64,000 nt of DNA from Archangium sp. (GTDB lineage Bacteria; Myxococcota; Myxococcia; Myxococcales; Myxococcaceae), in NCBI GenBank assembly GCA_022843845.1, contig JALHMW010000002.1, forward strand, positions 217,559-281,558, given 5' to 3'. Each line of letters starts with the position of its first letter. Position 1 is the stretch's first letter. This document shows, in pieces, positions 16,353 through 24,774 of this stretch. A model generated the notes under the pieces. The model was not told where the DNA came from, did not search any database, and saw only the letters and a list, made by a program, of their open reading frames with translations. The translations under genes were made by a program, and so were the position numbers.

Positions 16353-17659
16353 GGGGTCTCTCCTGAAGAGGGCGGCTGTGCGGCGGCAGAGCGCGCCTGG
16401 GCTGCGCGCGCGAGCTCCCTGCTGACGGCGACGCCATCAGCCAGGGCCGGCAGGCGGGCGGTGATCGACGGCGGCGCGGGAGGCTTCGGCGTGGTGGCCT
16501 TCGGCTCCACGATGCGGCGCAGCTGCTTCCACTCCCGGCTCTTGAGCGTTGCCGCTGCGAGCTTCTGCTCCGCGTACTCCACGACGAACTGTGCCCGAAT
16601 CGGGTCTCGCGCCGCGAGGTAGAGCCGCACCACCCGCTGCAGGTGAACGTCGAGCTCGTCCATCGCCACGCGCCCCGACAACGACGCGAGGACTGCGGCG
16701 GCGAAGGCTGGCGCTCCCGCTCGTTCAGCAGCGCCGGCGGCCGCACGCGCGATCTCGATTCCGGCGGGCCCATCAGCGAGGCCCGCCGTCGCGAACACCG
16801 ACAGGGCGATCGAGGCGGTCTCGTCGTTCTGCGTGAGGAACGCGGCCTGCACCGCCTTCTGACAGAAGAGGTGCGCGGCGGTGCAGAGGGCGCTGCCTGC
16901 TTCCACTTCGGCCGAGAGCTGCTGCATCGCCAGGAGGACCCGGTCGGCCACGAGGTCCTGGCGGATCTGGTGAATGCGCCCTTCCATCGCGAGGGCAGGG
17001 TGCAGCCCATCGAGGGTCGCGGGCCGCTCGTCGAGGCAGTTGCCCGTCAGATCGCACTCACGCATTCGCGCCAGCCGGCTCACCGGCCCGGTGGAGGCGG
17101 ACTTCGCGTACCAGCTCAGCGCCGCTTCGGGGTCACCCCGTCGCAAGGCGAGATCGCCGAGCCGCAGCCGTGCGAAGTGCACGTCGGGCGTCTGCAGGGC
17201 CGAGGTGAAGAGCACCGCGGCCTCGTCGAAGCGGCCCTCTCCCAGCGCGCACTCGGCCTTCACGACGTCGATCGTCCCCGGGCACGACTGCGGAATGCCG
17301 AGGCCGTCGAAGGGCCAGCGCTGCAGCGGCACTCCCGCAGCGTCCCACTGCCAGGTCACGCCCCGGAGCGCGCGAAGGTCGAGGTACAGGCCCTTGTCGT
17401 CGCTCCCGATCGCCGCCCAGAGCCGCCGGGTCGTGCAGTGCAGCGAGAGACCGTCGCGGCGTTTGTGCTGCGTCGGGCACAGCCCGCTCTCGAGGCGACC
17501 GGAGATCTTCGCGCCCGTCAGCACGATCGTCTTCACGAGCGGATCCACCGTCACTTCGACGCGAGACGAGGTGCGCTCGAGCGCGACCCGCTCCATCGAC
17601 GACGTGAAGCCCGTTGGCGGCGGAGCGCCCAGAGCGATGCTGACCAGCGCGAAGACCAT
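16349..17659 (-). CDS. Exported TPR-like protein of the flagellar operon, function unknown
   Basis: 436 aa, not recognised by family. The N-terminus MVFALVSIALGAPP looks like a short signal sequence. Residues about 30-130 resemble a beta-rich part (VEVTVDPLVKTIVLTGAKIS). From about 135 on helical repeat pairs suggest TPR/Sel1-like solenoids, for example ECALGEGRFDEAAVLFTSAL and LRLGDLALRRGDPEAALSWY. The C-terminus is Pro/Ala-rich. Six to seven Cys residues are scattered through it. It has a good GGGAGGG site before the ATG. It lies between the two AAA regulators at the head of the flagellar operon, so a role in flagellar control or assembly is inferred only from context. Confidence 0.75.
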   Translation of the reverse strand: MVFALVSIALGAPPPTGFTSSMERVALERTSSRVEVTVDPLVKTIVLTGAKISGRLESGLCPTQHKRRDGLSLHCTTRRLWAAIGSDDKGLYLDLRALRGVTWQWDAAGVPLQRWPFDGLGIPQSCPGTIDVVKAECALGEGRFDEAAVLFTSALQTPDVHFARLRLGDLALRRGDPEAALSWYAKSASTGPVSRLARMRECDLTGNCLDERPATLDGLHPALAMEGRIHQIRQDLVADRVLLAMQQLSAEVEAGSALCTAAHLFCQKAVQAAFLTQNDETASIALSVFATAGLADGPAGIEIARAAAGAAERAGAPAFAAAVLASLSGRVAMDELDVHLQRVVRLYLAARDPIRAQFVVEYAEQKLAAATLKSREWKQLRRIVEPKATTPKPPAPPSITARLPALADGVAVSRELARAAQARSAAAQPPSSGETP

Positions 17660-17706
17660 CGGTGCAAGCCCTCCCAGCGAAACGAGTGACGTGGTGTTCG
17701 GGAGCT

Positions 17707-18873
17707 TCAGGCCGCCTGTGAATCGCGCGCGCGGCGTCGAAGCTTCTCGACCAGCGTCGTGCGTTGGAGGCCGAGCAGATCGGCTGCGGCCTTGCGGTTG
17801 CCGCCGGCCTGCTGGAGCGCCGCTGCGATGTAGGTGTCTTCGAGCGTGCGCAGCAGGGCCGGCAGATCGATCGGCAGGGTCGGCGAGGCGGCGTCGGCCA
17901 GCAGCCTGTCAGGCATCGGCAGCTGCATGGCGGGAGACTCCGACGGCAGCGGCTCGAAGCCGGGGCTCGAAGGCGCAGGGGTGGGGAAGCTGCCGTGCGC
18001 GAACACATCGATCGGCGGCGACGGCGGAGGCGGGGGCACCAGCGACAGCGAAGGCGCGTCCTGCAGGTTGGTCTGCATCGCGGCCTGACGGACCGGCGAC
18101 GGCAGATCGGTGACACGAATGATCGGCCCTTCGGTGCAGACCGAGATGCGCTCGACGAGGTTCTCGAGTTCGCGCACGTTGCCAGGCCACGGGTGCTGCT
18201 CGATCGCCTTGAGCGCCTGGGCCTCGATGGGCCGGGTCTCGCCGCGCTGGCGCCAGAAGTGGGTGAAGAGCGCGAGGATGTCGGCCTTGCGGATGCGCAG
18301 CGGCGGCAGCTCCACCGGGCACACCATCAGGCGGTAGTAGAGATCGCGACGGAAGCGGCCAGCCTCGACCTCGGCGGCCAGGTTTCGGTTCGTCGCCGCG
18401 ATCAGCCGGAAGTTCGCCGACACGCTCTCGGCGCTGCCGACGGGCTCGTAGGTGCGCTCCTGCAGCAGCCTCAGCAGCTTCACCTGCAGCGCCAACGGCA
18501 TCTCGCCGATCTCGTCGAGAAAGAGCGTGCCGCCCTCAGCCATCGCGACGCGCCCCTTGCGGTTGGCGATGGCTCCCGTGAAGGCGCCCCGCACGTGACC
18601 GAACAGCTCGCTCTCGAGCAGCGTCTCGGGAATCGCGCCGCAGTTCACCGGCACGAAGTGACGCGAAGCACGCGGGCTGTTCTCGTGAACGAAGCGCGCG
18701 AGCACCTCTTTCCCGGTGCCCGTCTCTCCCGTCAGCATCACGTTCGAGTCGGTGGGCGCGATTCGGCTCACGGCCTTGATGATGTCTTCGAGTGGCGAAC
18801 CCGGCGCGTGAACGAGGGACGTCGTGGCAGGCACCGTCGTGGTCGCGGTGGTGGTGGCGAATGCGAGGTTCAT
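17707..18873 (-). CDS. Sigma-54-dependent transcriptional activator without receiver domain (flagellar regulator)
   Basis: 388 aa from the ATG at 18873, preceded by GGGAGGGGG; the frame runs to 19167 but that part crosses the promoter. A Thr/Ala-rich N-terminus of about 25 residues replaces a receiver domain. The AAA+ domain is complete: Walker A GETGTGKE (49-56), GAFTGA (96-101), Walker [10 protein letters not shown] (115-123), ATNRNL, arginine finger [11 protein letters not shown], and [16 protein letters not shown] Pro/Ser-rich linker leads to a Fis-type HTH ([20 protein letters not shown]). It should open sigma-54 promoters, and a sigma-54 promoter lies just upstream of its own gene, so autoregulation of the flagellar operon is likely. 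It is FlrA/FlrC/FleQ-like in role, but which one cannot be decided. Confidence 0.93.
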   Translation of the reverse strand: MNLAFATTTATTTVPATTSLVHAPGSPLEDIIKAVSRIAPTDSNVMLTGETGTGKEVLARFVHENSPRASRHFVPVNCGAIPETLLESELFGHVRGAFTGAIANRKGRVAMAEGGTLFLDEIGEMPLALQVKLLRLLQERTYEPVGSAESVSANFRLIAATNRNLAAEVEAGRFRRDLYYRLMVCPVELPPLRIRKADILALFTHFWRQRGETRPIEAQALKAIEQHPWPGNVRELENLVERISVCTEGPIIRVTDLPSPVRQAAMQTNLQDAPSLSLVPPPPPSPPIDVFAHGSFPTPAPSSPGFEPLPSESPAMQLPMPDRLLADAASPTLPIDLPALLRTLEDTYIAAALQQAGGNRKAAADLLGLQRTTLVEKLRRRARDSQAA

Positions 18874-19123
18874 GAGACGTCCCCCTCCCAGGGGTGTTGG
18901 CGTGGGTACGCCGAGTCGGGAGGGGCAAGAGCAACCCGCTTGCCAGCGCCACGAAACCAACGATTCCGAGTCACTGCGCTGACGCGCCACCCGCGTGACG
19001 AGAGTCGGGTTCGACTCGGCGGTTGCGAGCCGGCAAGGCTCGAGGTGGAGGATCAGCCGCTTGCGCAAGGGGTGAGCGCCGACCCGGACCCGGGGGCGCT
19101 GACTCACCTGCTTCGCGGTCGCG
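18874..19123. other. Divergent control region between flagellar operon and histidine kinase gene
   Basis: About 250 bases without a gene between two divergent starts. It holds the sigma-54 promoter on the minus strand (18930-18946). No good -24/-12 or -35/-10 pair was found for the plus-strand kinase gene. Enhancer sites for the activator would be expected here, but I could not define a convincing inverted repeat. Confidence 0.6.
18930..18946 (-). promoter_or_regulatory. Sigma-54 (-24/-12) promoter of the flagellar operon
   Basis: On the minus strand the sequence is CTGGCAAGCGGGTTGCT. Compared with the consensus TGGCACG-N4-TTGCW it has the invariant GG and GC exactly ten bases apart and one mismatch in the -24 element (A for C). 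The predicted start of transcription is near 18919, giving a leader of about 46 bases before the activator ATG at 18873 with its Shine-Dalgarno sequence in between. No other site of this quality was seen by eye in the short gaps of the operon. Confidence 0.8.
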
Positions 19124-20695
19124 ATGTTGCACAGCCTGCGCGGTGAGATGGCCCAGCCTGCTGTCATTCGCCCAGTCGCGCCGCCGGAGAGAGCCGAGGC
19201 GTTTCATGCCTTCGCTGATGCGCTCCCGATCGGGCTGGCGTGGGTCGACGACGCTGGCGCCATCCTCGAGCACAACCGGCTCGCCGAAGAGCTCCTGTCG
19301 CAGGCGTTTGGCCCGAGCCTCGAGCAGGCCTTTCGCACCGCGCTCGCCGAAGGTCGCTCCCGGAACGGGTGTGTGGAGACGTGCGTCGAGGTCTCCCACT
19401 CGGAGCGCATCATCGTCACCGTCGCGCCTGATCGAGGTGCGTCAGGGTGGATCGTCAGCTTCGATCGCCGCCGGCTCGAGCGGGCTCGCGCAGAGGCCAC
19501 GGTGTTGCGCGCGGTGATTCAGGCGATGGCCGCGTCGGGGTCGAAGCGCGAGGCGATCACCAGGGCGATCGCTGTCGTGAGAGATCAGCTGCCGCTCTCC
19601 CGCATCGCCAACTTCGAGATCGCTGGCAACGAGCTGCGCTGCGAGGGCTCGGGTGGGCTGAGCGCCGAGGAGCGGGAGCTCGTCGTGCCGCTCGGGCGCA
19701 ATGACTGTCTGCTCCACCTGGCGTGGAGCCAGCGGCGGCAGCTGCACCTCCCCGAGCTCAGCCGGTCCACCTTGCGGCTTCCGTTCGTCTGCGAGCCGGG
19801 CGCTTCGGTCTTCGTCTTGCCGACAGGCGCGAGGCTGCCACGTGGGCTCCTGTGTGTCTCCGCGCCCCCGTCGATGCTGAATGAAGGCGCCATTCGAATG
19901 GTGCAGGGTCTCGCCGATGCGATCGGCGCGGTGACCGACGTCGCCGTCATCGAGGCCTCGGCCGCCCGGGCCCTCGAGGTCGCCACCCAGCGTGATCGGC
20001 TCGCCACCATCGGGCAGCTCGTCGCCGGCGTGGCGCATGAGATCAACAACCCGCTCGCCTTCCTCAAGTCGAACCTGCACTCGTTGAAGTCCGAGATCGC
20101 CGATCTCCGCGAGAGCCACGCGCCGCTCCCTGCTTCGGCCGGCGAGCTCGAGGAGATCGTCAGCGAGTCGATCGAGGGCGTCTCTCGTATCGAGACGATC
20201 GTGCAGGCGCTCAAGGGCACCGCGAGGCGCCGCGACGAGAAGGTGCGCTTCGACTGCTCCCGCGCCATTCAGGAGGCGATCACCATCTTCAAGGGCGCCA
20301 AGAAGAGCGAGTGCGAGATCCTCGCGGTGATCTCGCTGCTCCCCGAGGTGATCGGCTCACCCTCTGCGCTCGGCCAGGTGGTGCTCAACCTGATGCAGAA
20401 CGGGCTCGACGCGATGAGCGTGGTCGAGCGCAAGCAGCGCAAGCTCGAGGTGCGGGCCAGCGTCGACGGCGAGCGGGTGCGCGTCACCGTTCGGGATCAC
20501 GGCACAGGCATTCCGCCCGACGTGCAGCAGCGCATGTGGGACGCGTTCTACACGACGAAGGACGTCGGCAAGGGCACCGGCCTGGGCTTGTCGATCTGCA
20601 AAGAGATCGTCGAAGAGATGGGCGGGTGGTTGGAGTTCGAGACGGGCCCCACCGGCACCGCCTTCCACCTTTTGCTCCCCGAAGCCGCCGAGTGA
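19124..20695 (+). CDS. Soluble PAS-domain sensor histidine kinase
   Basis: 523 aa (an ATG at 19148 is an equally good start, giving 515 aa). It has no transmembrane segment. A PAS-like domain (about 28-112, FADALPIGLAWVDDAGAILE) is followed by a GAF-like region (about 125-275). The HisKA box LVAGVAHEINNPLAFLKSNL puts the phospho-accepting His at 305. The ATPase domain has N box NLMQNGLDAM, G1 DHGTGIPP, F box FYTTKD and G2 GKGTGLGLSICKEI. It resembles flagellar kinases of the FlrB/FleS/FlgS type, which are also soluble and PAS-containing. It is divergent from the sigma-54 activator, but that activator has no receiver, so its phosphorylation partner is not in view. Confidence 0.93.
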   Translation: MLHSLRGEMAQPAVIRPVAPPERAEAFHAFADALPIGLAWVDDAGAILEHNRLAEELLSQAFGPSLEQAFRTALAEGRSRNGCVETCVEVSHSERIIVTVAPDRGASGWIVSFDRRRLERARAEATVLRAVIQAMAASGSKREAITRAIAVVRDQLPLSRIANFEIAGNELRCEGSGGLSAEERELVVPLGRNDCLLHLAWSQRRQLHLPELSRSTLRLPFVCEPGASVFVLPTGARLPRGLLCVSAPPSMLNEGAIRMVQGLADAIGAVTDVAVIEASAARALEVATQRDRLATIGQLVAGVAHEINNPLAFLKSNLHSLKSEIADLRESHAPLPASAGELEEIVSESIEGVSRIETIVQALKGTARRRDEKVRFDCSRAIQEAITIFKGAKKSECEILAVISLLPEVIGSPSALGQVVLNLMQNGLDAMSVVERKQRKLEVRASVDGERVRVTVRDHGTGIPPDVQQRMWDAFYTTKDVGKGTGLGLSICKEIVEEMGGWLEFETGPTGTAFHLLLPEAAE

Positions 20696-20698
20696 CGG

Positions 20699-20905
20699 CT
20701 ACCCGCGCCGGCTGATCACCAACGCGATCACCGCGCTGACGATCGCGAGCGCTCCGAAGACCAGGCCCGCCAGCATCGCCAGACCGCCGACCGGGTTGTC
20801 GTCACCGGGGCTGCTCACCACGCGCCACCAGACGTTCAGACACAGCCCCGTGAGTGCGGCGAACACGGCGGCGATCACCAGGAAGACGATGGTTCCCGTG
20901 GGCAT
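20699..20905 (-). CDS. Small two-helix membrane protein, function unknown
   Basis: 68 aa: hydrophobic helix at about 5-25 (TIVFLVIAAVFAALTGLCLN), a short loop (WRVVSSPGDDNPVGG), a second helix at about 41-64 (LAMLAGLVFGALAIVSAVIA) and a basic end SRRG. A GGGG site lies eight bases before the ATG, and the gene begins six bases after the patatin stop, so it is likely co-transcribed with it. It converges with the histidine kinase gene, separated by only three bases. No family was recognised. Confidence 0.7.
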   Translation of the reverse strand: MPTGTIVFLVIAAVFAALTGLCLNVWWRVVSSPGDDNPVGGLAMLAGLVFGALAIVSAVIALVISRRG

Positions 20906-20910
20906 GGTGA

Positions 20911-22320
20911 TCACCCCAACCGCGGAAGCGGTGTCAGCATTCTCGTGATGAACGGCAGATGCGGCGCGACCTGCTGCCGGCCCCACTGAATCGCGTCGAG
21001 CAATTCGTCGACCCGGGGCACCACGGACAGCGCGTTGAGCGAGCGCTTGAAGTCGTGAGTCAGGTGCGCCCAGGGTCTCGAGCGCGCCACGTTCAGCTCG
21101 GCGATGCGCTGCAGCGGAATCCACAGTGGCGTCGAAAGCTTCGTCGCGAAGCCGTTGAGCGCGAAGATGAAGGTGTTTCGGGTGCCGATGTCGCCCTGAT
21201 GCACCGATCTCCACGCCGCCTTCGAGGGCACGTTGTCGACGAGGCCGCCATCGACCAGCCGGAAGATGCGGCGGCTCGCCAGCGTGTCTCGCAGCATCGA
21301 CTGCATGCGTGGGTCGTCGCGCAGCACGTCGTAGTGGATGATGCCCGGCAGCGCGCTCGAGAAGCCGGCGGCGTCGACCGCATCGAACGTCTCGGTGCCC
21401 TCGTCGGAGCCGAGCGTCACGCGGGTGAGGATCTCGGGGTGCGTCGCGAACTCCCACAACGCGGCGATCCACTTCGGCAGCACGAGCGGGTTGAGCAGCT
21501 GACCCGGCGCGGCGGCGGTGAGCTTCTCGTAGAACTCGAGCGGGTGGGGCAGCTTGCCCATGCGAATGCCGCTGACGGTGATGAGCGTCTTGATCGGCAG
21601 CTGCGACAGGTTCAGCGCCTCGCCGCCGCTGGTGTCGACGCCGAACCACCGCCCGATGCCCGAGCGCAGGAACAATCGCAGCGCCGCCGGCACGCCGAAC
21701 CGGTTCTCGGTCGAGACGACGCGGAAGAGCCGCCTCCACGAGAGCGTGCGAACGATGTTCACGACCTCGTCCTGCTCGAACCGCCGCATGCGGGAGCGGA
21801 ACAGGCCGAGGATGGCGCCCATCGAGGTGCCCGAGAGCAGCTTCGGTGACAGGCCGTACTCGTCGAGCAGCGCCATCACGCCCAGGTAGACGTAGGCGGT
21901 GCCGCCGCCACCACCCAGCACCAGCACCAGCGACTTGTGCCGGATCTCGTGATCGACCGCGTCGAACGACAGCCGCGTCTTGAAGCGCGCCAGCAGCGAG
22001 TCACGCGTGTTGAGCGTGCGCTCCTTCAGCTCGCGCAGGTGCGGCATCAGCATCGCCCTGCTGACCTTGCCGTTGGCCGGGAGCAGCACCGGCGTCAGCC
22101 GCCGTGAGATCTCTTCGCGAAACGGCGCGAGCGCGACGCCGACCCCGACGTCTCGTTTGCCCTCTTTGACCTTGTAGAGCCGCGCCAGCGACAGCGCCGT
22201 ACGAAGCACCGCCTCTTCGTGCGCCGTCACCAGCTCGGGGTCGGCGAGCGCTGCCCGAACCAGCGCCGACTCCAGCTCTTCGAGCGGACGGATGATCTCG
22301 AACCGCTCACGAACGCGCAT
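20911..22320 (-). CDS. Patatin-like phospholipase
   Basis: 469 aa. The patatin hydrolase core has the oxyanion-hole loop LVLGGGGGTAYVYLGV (Gly 136-140), the nucleophile elbow GTSMG with Ser166, and the catalytic DGG motif LVDGGLVDN with Asp357, giving a Ser-Asp dyad. An N-terminal helical region of about 120 residues precedes the core. No signal peptide is evident, so it is probably cytoplasmic or peripheral. It would hydrolyse acyl esters of phospholipids; the substrate is not predictable. It is 3 bases downstream of the receiver-J-TPR gene and probably in one operon with it. Confidence 0.9.
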   Translation of the reverse strand: MRVRERFEIIRPLEELESALVRAALADPELVTAHEEAVLRTALSLARLYKVKEGKRDVGVGVALAPFREEISRRLTPVLLPANGKVSRAMLMPHLRELKERTLNTRDSLLARFKTRLSFDAVDHEIRHKSLVLVLGGGGGTAYVYLGVMALLDEYGLSPKLLSGTSMGAILGLFRSRMRRFEQDEVVNIVRTLSWRRLFRVVSTENRFGVPAALRLFLRSGIGRWFGVDTSGGEALNLSQLPIKTLITVSGIRMGKLPHPLEFYEKLTAAAPGQLLNPLVLPKWIAALWEFATHPEILTRVTLGSDEGTETFDAVDAAGFSSALPGIIHYDVLRDDPRMQSMLRDTLASRRIFRLVDGGLVDNVPSKAAWRSVHQGDIGTRNTFIFALNGFATKLSTPLWIPLQRIAELNVARSRPWAHLTHDFKRSLNALSVVPRVDELLDAIQWGRQQVAPHLPFITRMLTPLPRLG

Positions 22321-22323
22321 CGC

Positions 22324-24627
22324 TCAGCGCTTCGTCTTGCCCAATAGCCGCAGCTCACGCAGCGCTTCGGTGCAGTCGGGGTTGGCCTGAATGGCCTTCT
22401 CGAATTGCTTCTCGGCCTTGTCGGGCCGCCCGGTCGCCTTGTGGATGTAGCCGAGGAACAGGTAGCTCTTGTCGAGCTTCGGGTTCAGGTTGATCGACTT
22501 CTCGATGTCGGCCAGCGACTCGTCGGCCAGCGCCGGGTTCATCTGGAAGCGGGCCCAGCCCAGCCACGCGAAGAACTCGCCTTCTTCGGGGTACAGCGCG
22601 ACGGCCTCTTTGAAGGCCTGCACGGCTTCGGCGAATTGGCGCTGGCGCATGTACTCCTCGCCGCGCTGGAACTTGCCCTCGGCCGCGAGGATCTTGCCGA
22701 CGTCGTCGCCCATGTCGCGTTTGACGCCCTGCTTGAGGTCCGCGAGGTAGCGCTCCCTCTCGGCCGGATCGGTGAGGGTGTCGTGCGCCGACGAGATGAG
22801 ATCGTAGATCTGCTGCGCCAGCTCGCGGACCTCGGCCGACTTCGACATCGAGTGCTTGTCCGGGTGGTACTCCTTGGCGAGGGCGAAGTAGGCGCGCTTG
22901 ACGTCTTCGCGGACCGCGTTGCGCTTGACGCCGAGGACCTCGAAGAAGTCGAGCTTGCGCATGGCCGAGACCTTCGCGGCGAGCCGTTCGCGAGCGTCGC
23001 GTTCGTCACCCGACAACTTGGGCATGCTCGTCACTTCGGACAACTCGGGCAACAGCGAGCCCGACCACGGAGCCGGCGCTGACGGCGCCTCCTTCTTCCC
23101 CTTGCGGGGCTTGGTTGGAGGCGTCGTGTCGGGCGGCGGCGGCGGTGGTGCGGGAGCCGCAGCCTCGACCGGTCTCGCGAGCTCGGCGTGATCCCACGGC
23201 AGGTCCAGCAAGTCGCCTTTGGGCGGCGCCGGCGGCGCGGCGCGTGCGGGCAGCGGGGGAGGGAGCGGCGGCGGCAACGGCGGCGGCTCCATCACCTTCG
23301 CGGGCGGCATGGGCGGTGGCTCGGCAGCCTGCAGATCGGCGGCGATCTTCGCGATCGACACCTTGGGCTTGCCGGTCGCGGGCGTGGGCTTGAGCGACAC
23401 CATCTGCGAGCAGATCAACGCGAAGAGCAGCTTGTCGGTCTCGACGGGCGAGAGCACGTTGAGGGCGCGCAGCGTCGCGACCGTCTTGTGCCCATCGGCG
23501 ACGAGCGCGATCTCCTTCTCTTCGTCCGAGAGGCCGGCGTCCTGCAGCGCGTAGAGCGGCTCCTCGCTGGGGTGAACGTACTGAGCCGAGACGTCACCGA
23601 AGACGCGGGCGATGCGCGAGGCGTCGTAGGTGCGGCGAATGCCCTCGACGATCAGCTGCGCCGTCGTCATGCCGAGCGACACCGGCTCGGGCGGCTGCGC
23701 GACGCCAGGCTTGAACTGGTAGAGCCCGTCATCCCACCGGAACGCGTCGTACAGCTTCTCCTGCATCTGCTGGGTGAGCGCGTACGAGAGGTTGTGCGGG
23801 CTGATGCAGCCCATCTCGATCAGCACCGTGCCCTGCATGCGGCGCGTGGCCTTCATGCGCTTGAGCGACTCTTCGCACTCGGCCTCGGTGATCATCCGCT
23901 CGCGAACGAGAATGCGTCCCAGGGCCTCGACGAGCAGGTTCGACTTCACCAACTCGGGAACGCCGTCGCGCAGGTAGATGATCTTCTTCACCTTGGCGCG
24001 GCCAGCGAGGAGCGCACCCGTCGCTCGCCAGCGGTACAGTTCCGAGAGCACGCGCGCGAACGGCGTCTGCGCAAAGTCACCCTTGATGATCGGCCCGACC
24101 GCACGCGCCGACTGCACGGCCCTGGTCTGTACTTCGACCTGCTCCGCCTCTTCACGCTGCAGATCGTCCGCGTAGAACTCGCCCGTCTTCTCGTCTTCTT
24201 CTTGAGGAGGCGGCGGCGGCTTCGGGGCCGCGGGCTGGGGGAACTTCGAGCCGAGCGCGTCGCGGATGATCTCGGTCAGCTTCTCGAGATCGATCGGCTT
24301 CTCGAGGAACGCGAAGGCGCCGTGCTTCTGCACCGCCTCGCGTTGGTGAATCGCGTTCTTGTAGACGCCCGAGATCATCACCAGCGGCGTACGCTTGCCC
24401 CTCGCGGTCGCGCGCATCTTCTTCGCCACCTCGTAGCCATTGAGCGCGGGCAGGAGAATATCGAGCAGGACGAGGTCGAAGGACTTCTTCTCGAAGGTCT
24501 TCACGGCCCACTCGCCATCGCGCTCGACGGTGACGACGAAGCCCTTCTTCGTCAGCGCGTCAGCGAGAAAGCGTTGGGTCGACCGGTCGTCGTCGACGAT
24601 CAAGACGTTGACGGGAGCAGGGGGCAA
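22324..24627 (-). CDS. Response regulator with DUF4388-like, J-domain and TPR modules
   Basis: 767 aa multidomain cytoplasmic protein. Receiver at 1-125 (VLIVDDD; phospho-acceptor Asp56 in FDLVLLDILLP; Lys in FLEKPID). Residues about 180-430 resemble the DUF4388/PATAN-type region common in myxobacteria (GDFAQTPFARVLSELYRWRA, TGALLAGRAKVKKIIYLRDG). A long Pro-rich linker (about 440-545) follows. A J domain with intact HPD (about 570-635; LAKEYHPDKHSM) and a TPR array (about 650-760; GEEYMRQRQFAEAVQAFKEA) end the protein. It likely couples phosphorylation to Hsp70/DnaK recruitment; the partner kinase is unknown. It is the first gene of a likely three-gene minus-strand unit. Confidence 0.88.
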   Translation of the reverse strand: MPPAPVNVLIVDDDRSTQRFLADALTKKGFVVTVERDGEWAVKTFEKKSFDLVLLDILLPALNGYEVAKKMRATARGKRTPLVMISGVYKNAIHQREAVQKHGAFAFLEKPIDLEKLTEIIRDALGSKFPQPAAPKPPPPPQEEDEKTGEFYADDLQREEAEQVEVQTRAVQSARAVGPIIKGDFAQTPFARVLSELYRWRATGALLAGRAKVKKIIYLRDGVPELVKSNLLVEALGRILVRERMITEAECEESLKRMKATRRMQGTVLIEMGCISPHNLSYALTQQMQEKLYDAFRWDDGLYQFKPGVAQPPEPVSLGMTTAQLIVEGIRRTYDASRIARVFGDVSAQYVHPSEEPLYALQDAGLSDEEKEIALVADGHKTVATLRALNVLSPVETDKLLFALICSQMVSLKPTPATGKPKVSIAKIAADLQAAEPPPMPPAKVMEPPPLPPPLPPPLPARAAPPAPPKGDLLDLPWDHAELARPVEAAAPAPPPPPPDTTPPTKPRKGKKEAPSAPAPWSGSLLPELSEVTSMPKLSGDERDARERLAAKVSAMRKLDFFEVLGVKRNAVREDVKRAYFALAKEYHPDKHSMSKSAEVRELAQQIYDLISSAHDTLTDPAERERYLADLKQGVKRDMGDDVGKILAAEGKFQRGEEYMRQRQFAEAVQAFKEAVALYPEEGEFFAWLGWARFQMNPALADESLADIEKSINLNPKLDKSYLFLGYIHKATGRPDKAEKQFEKAIQANPDCTEALRELRLLGKTKR

Positions 24628-24721
24628 AGTGCGCGCACACTACCCAAAGGTGGGTCCGTTGGCAGGTTCGATGACGGCCCCAGAGAATTCCGCCCGCGTG
24701 GGTGCGTCAGCCGCGTGGTAG

Positions 24722-24738
24722 GAGCCTCGTGAAGGCTC
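24722..24738 (+). other. Small inverted repeat in a divergent intergenic region
   Basis: GAGCCT-CGTGA-AGGCTC, a six-base-pair stem with a five-base loop about 37 bases before the start of the exported protein gene. It lies in the 147-base gap between two divergent genes. There is no T-run, so it is not a terminator. It could be a leader hairpin or a chance palindrome. Confidence 0.35.
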
Positions 24739-24774
24739 TTGTGCCGTTTCAGCCTGTTTCCATCGAGGTCAGAC

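Noticed and set aside
17657..17680. Possible second sigma-54 promoter (TGCAAGCCCTCCCAG on the plus strand)
   Set aside because: The GC element is present but no CC lies at the required ten-base spacing; the G-rich part is the ribosome site of the TPR gene.
18874..19167. N-terminal extension of the sigma-54 activator
   Set aside because: It would contain the sigma-54 promoter and the divergent kinase start; no receiver-like sequence is encoded there, and the ATG at 18873 has a strong ribosome site.
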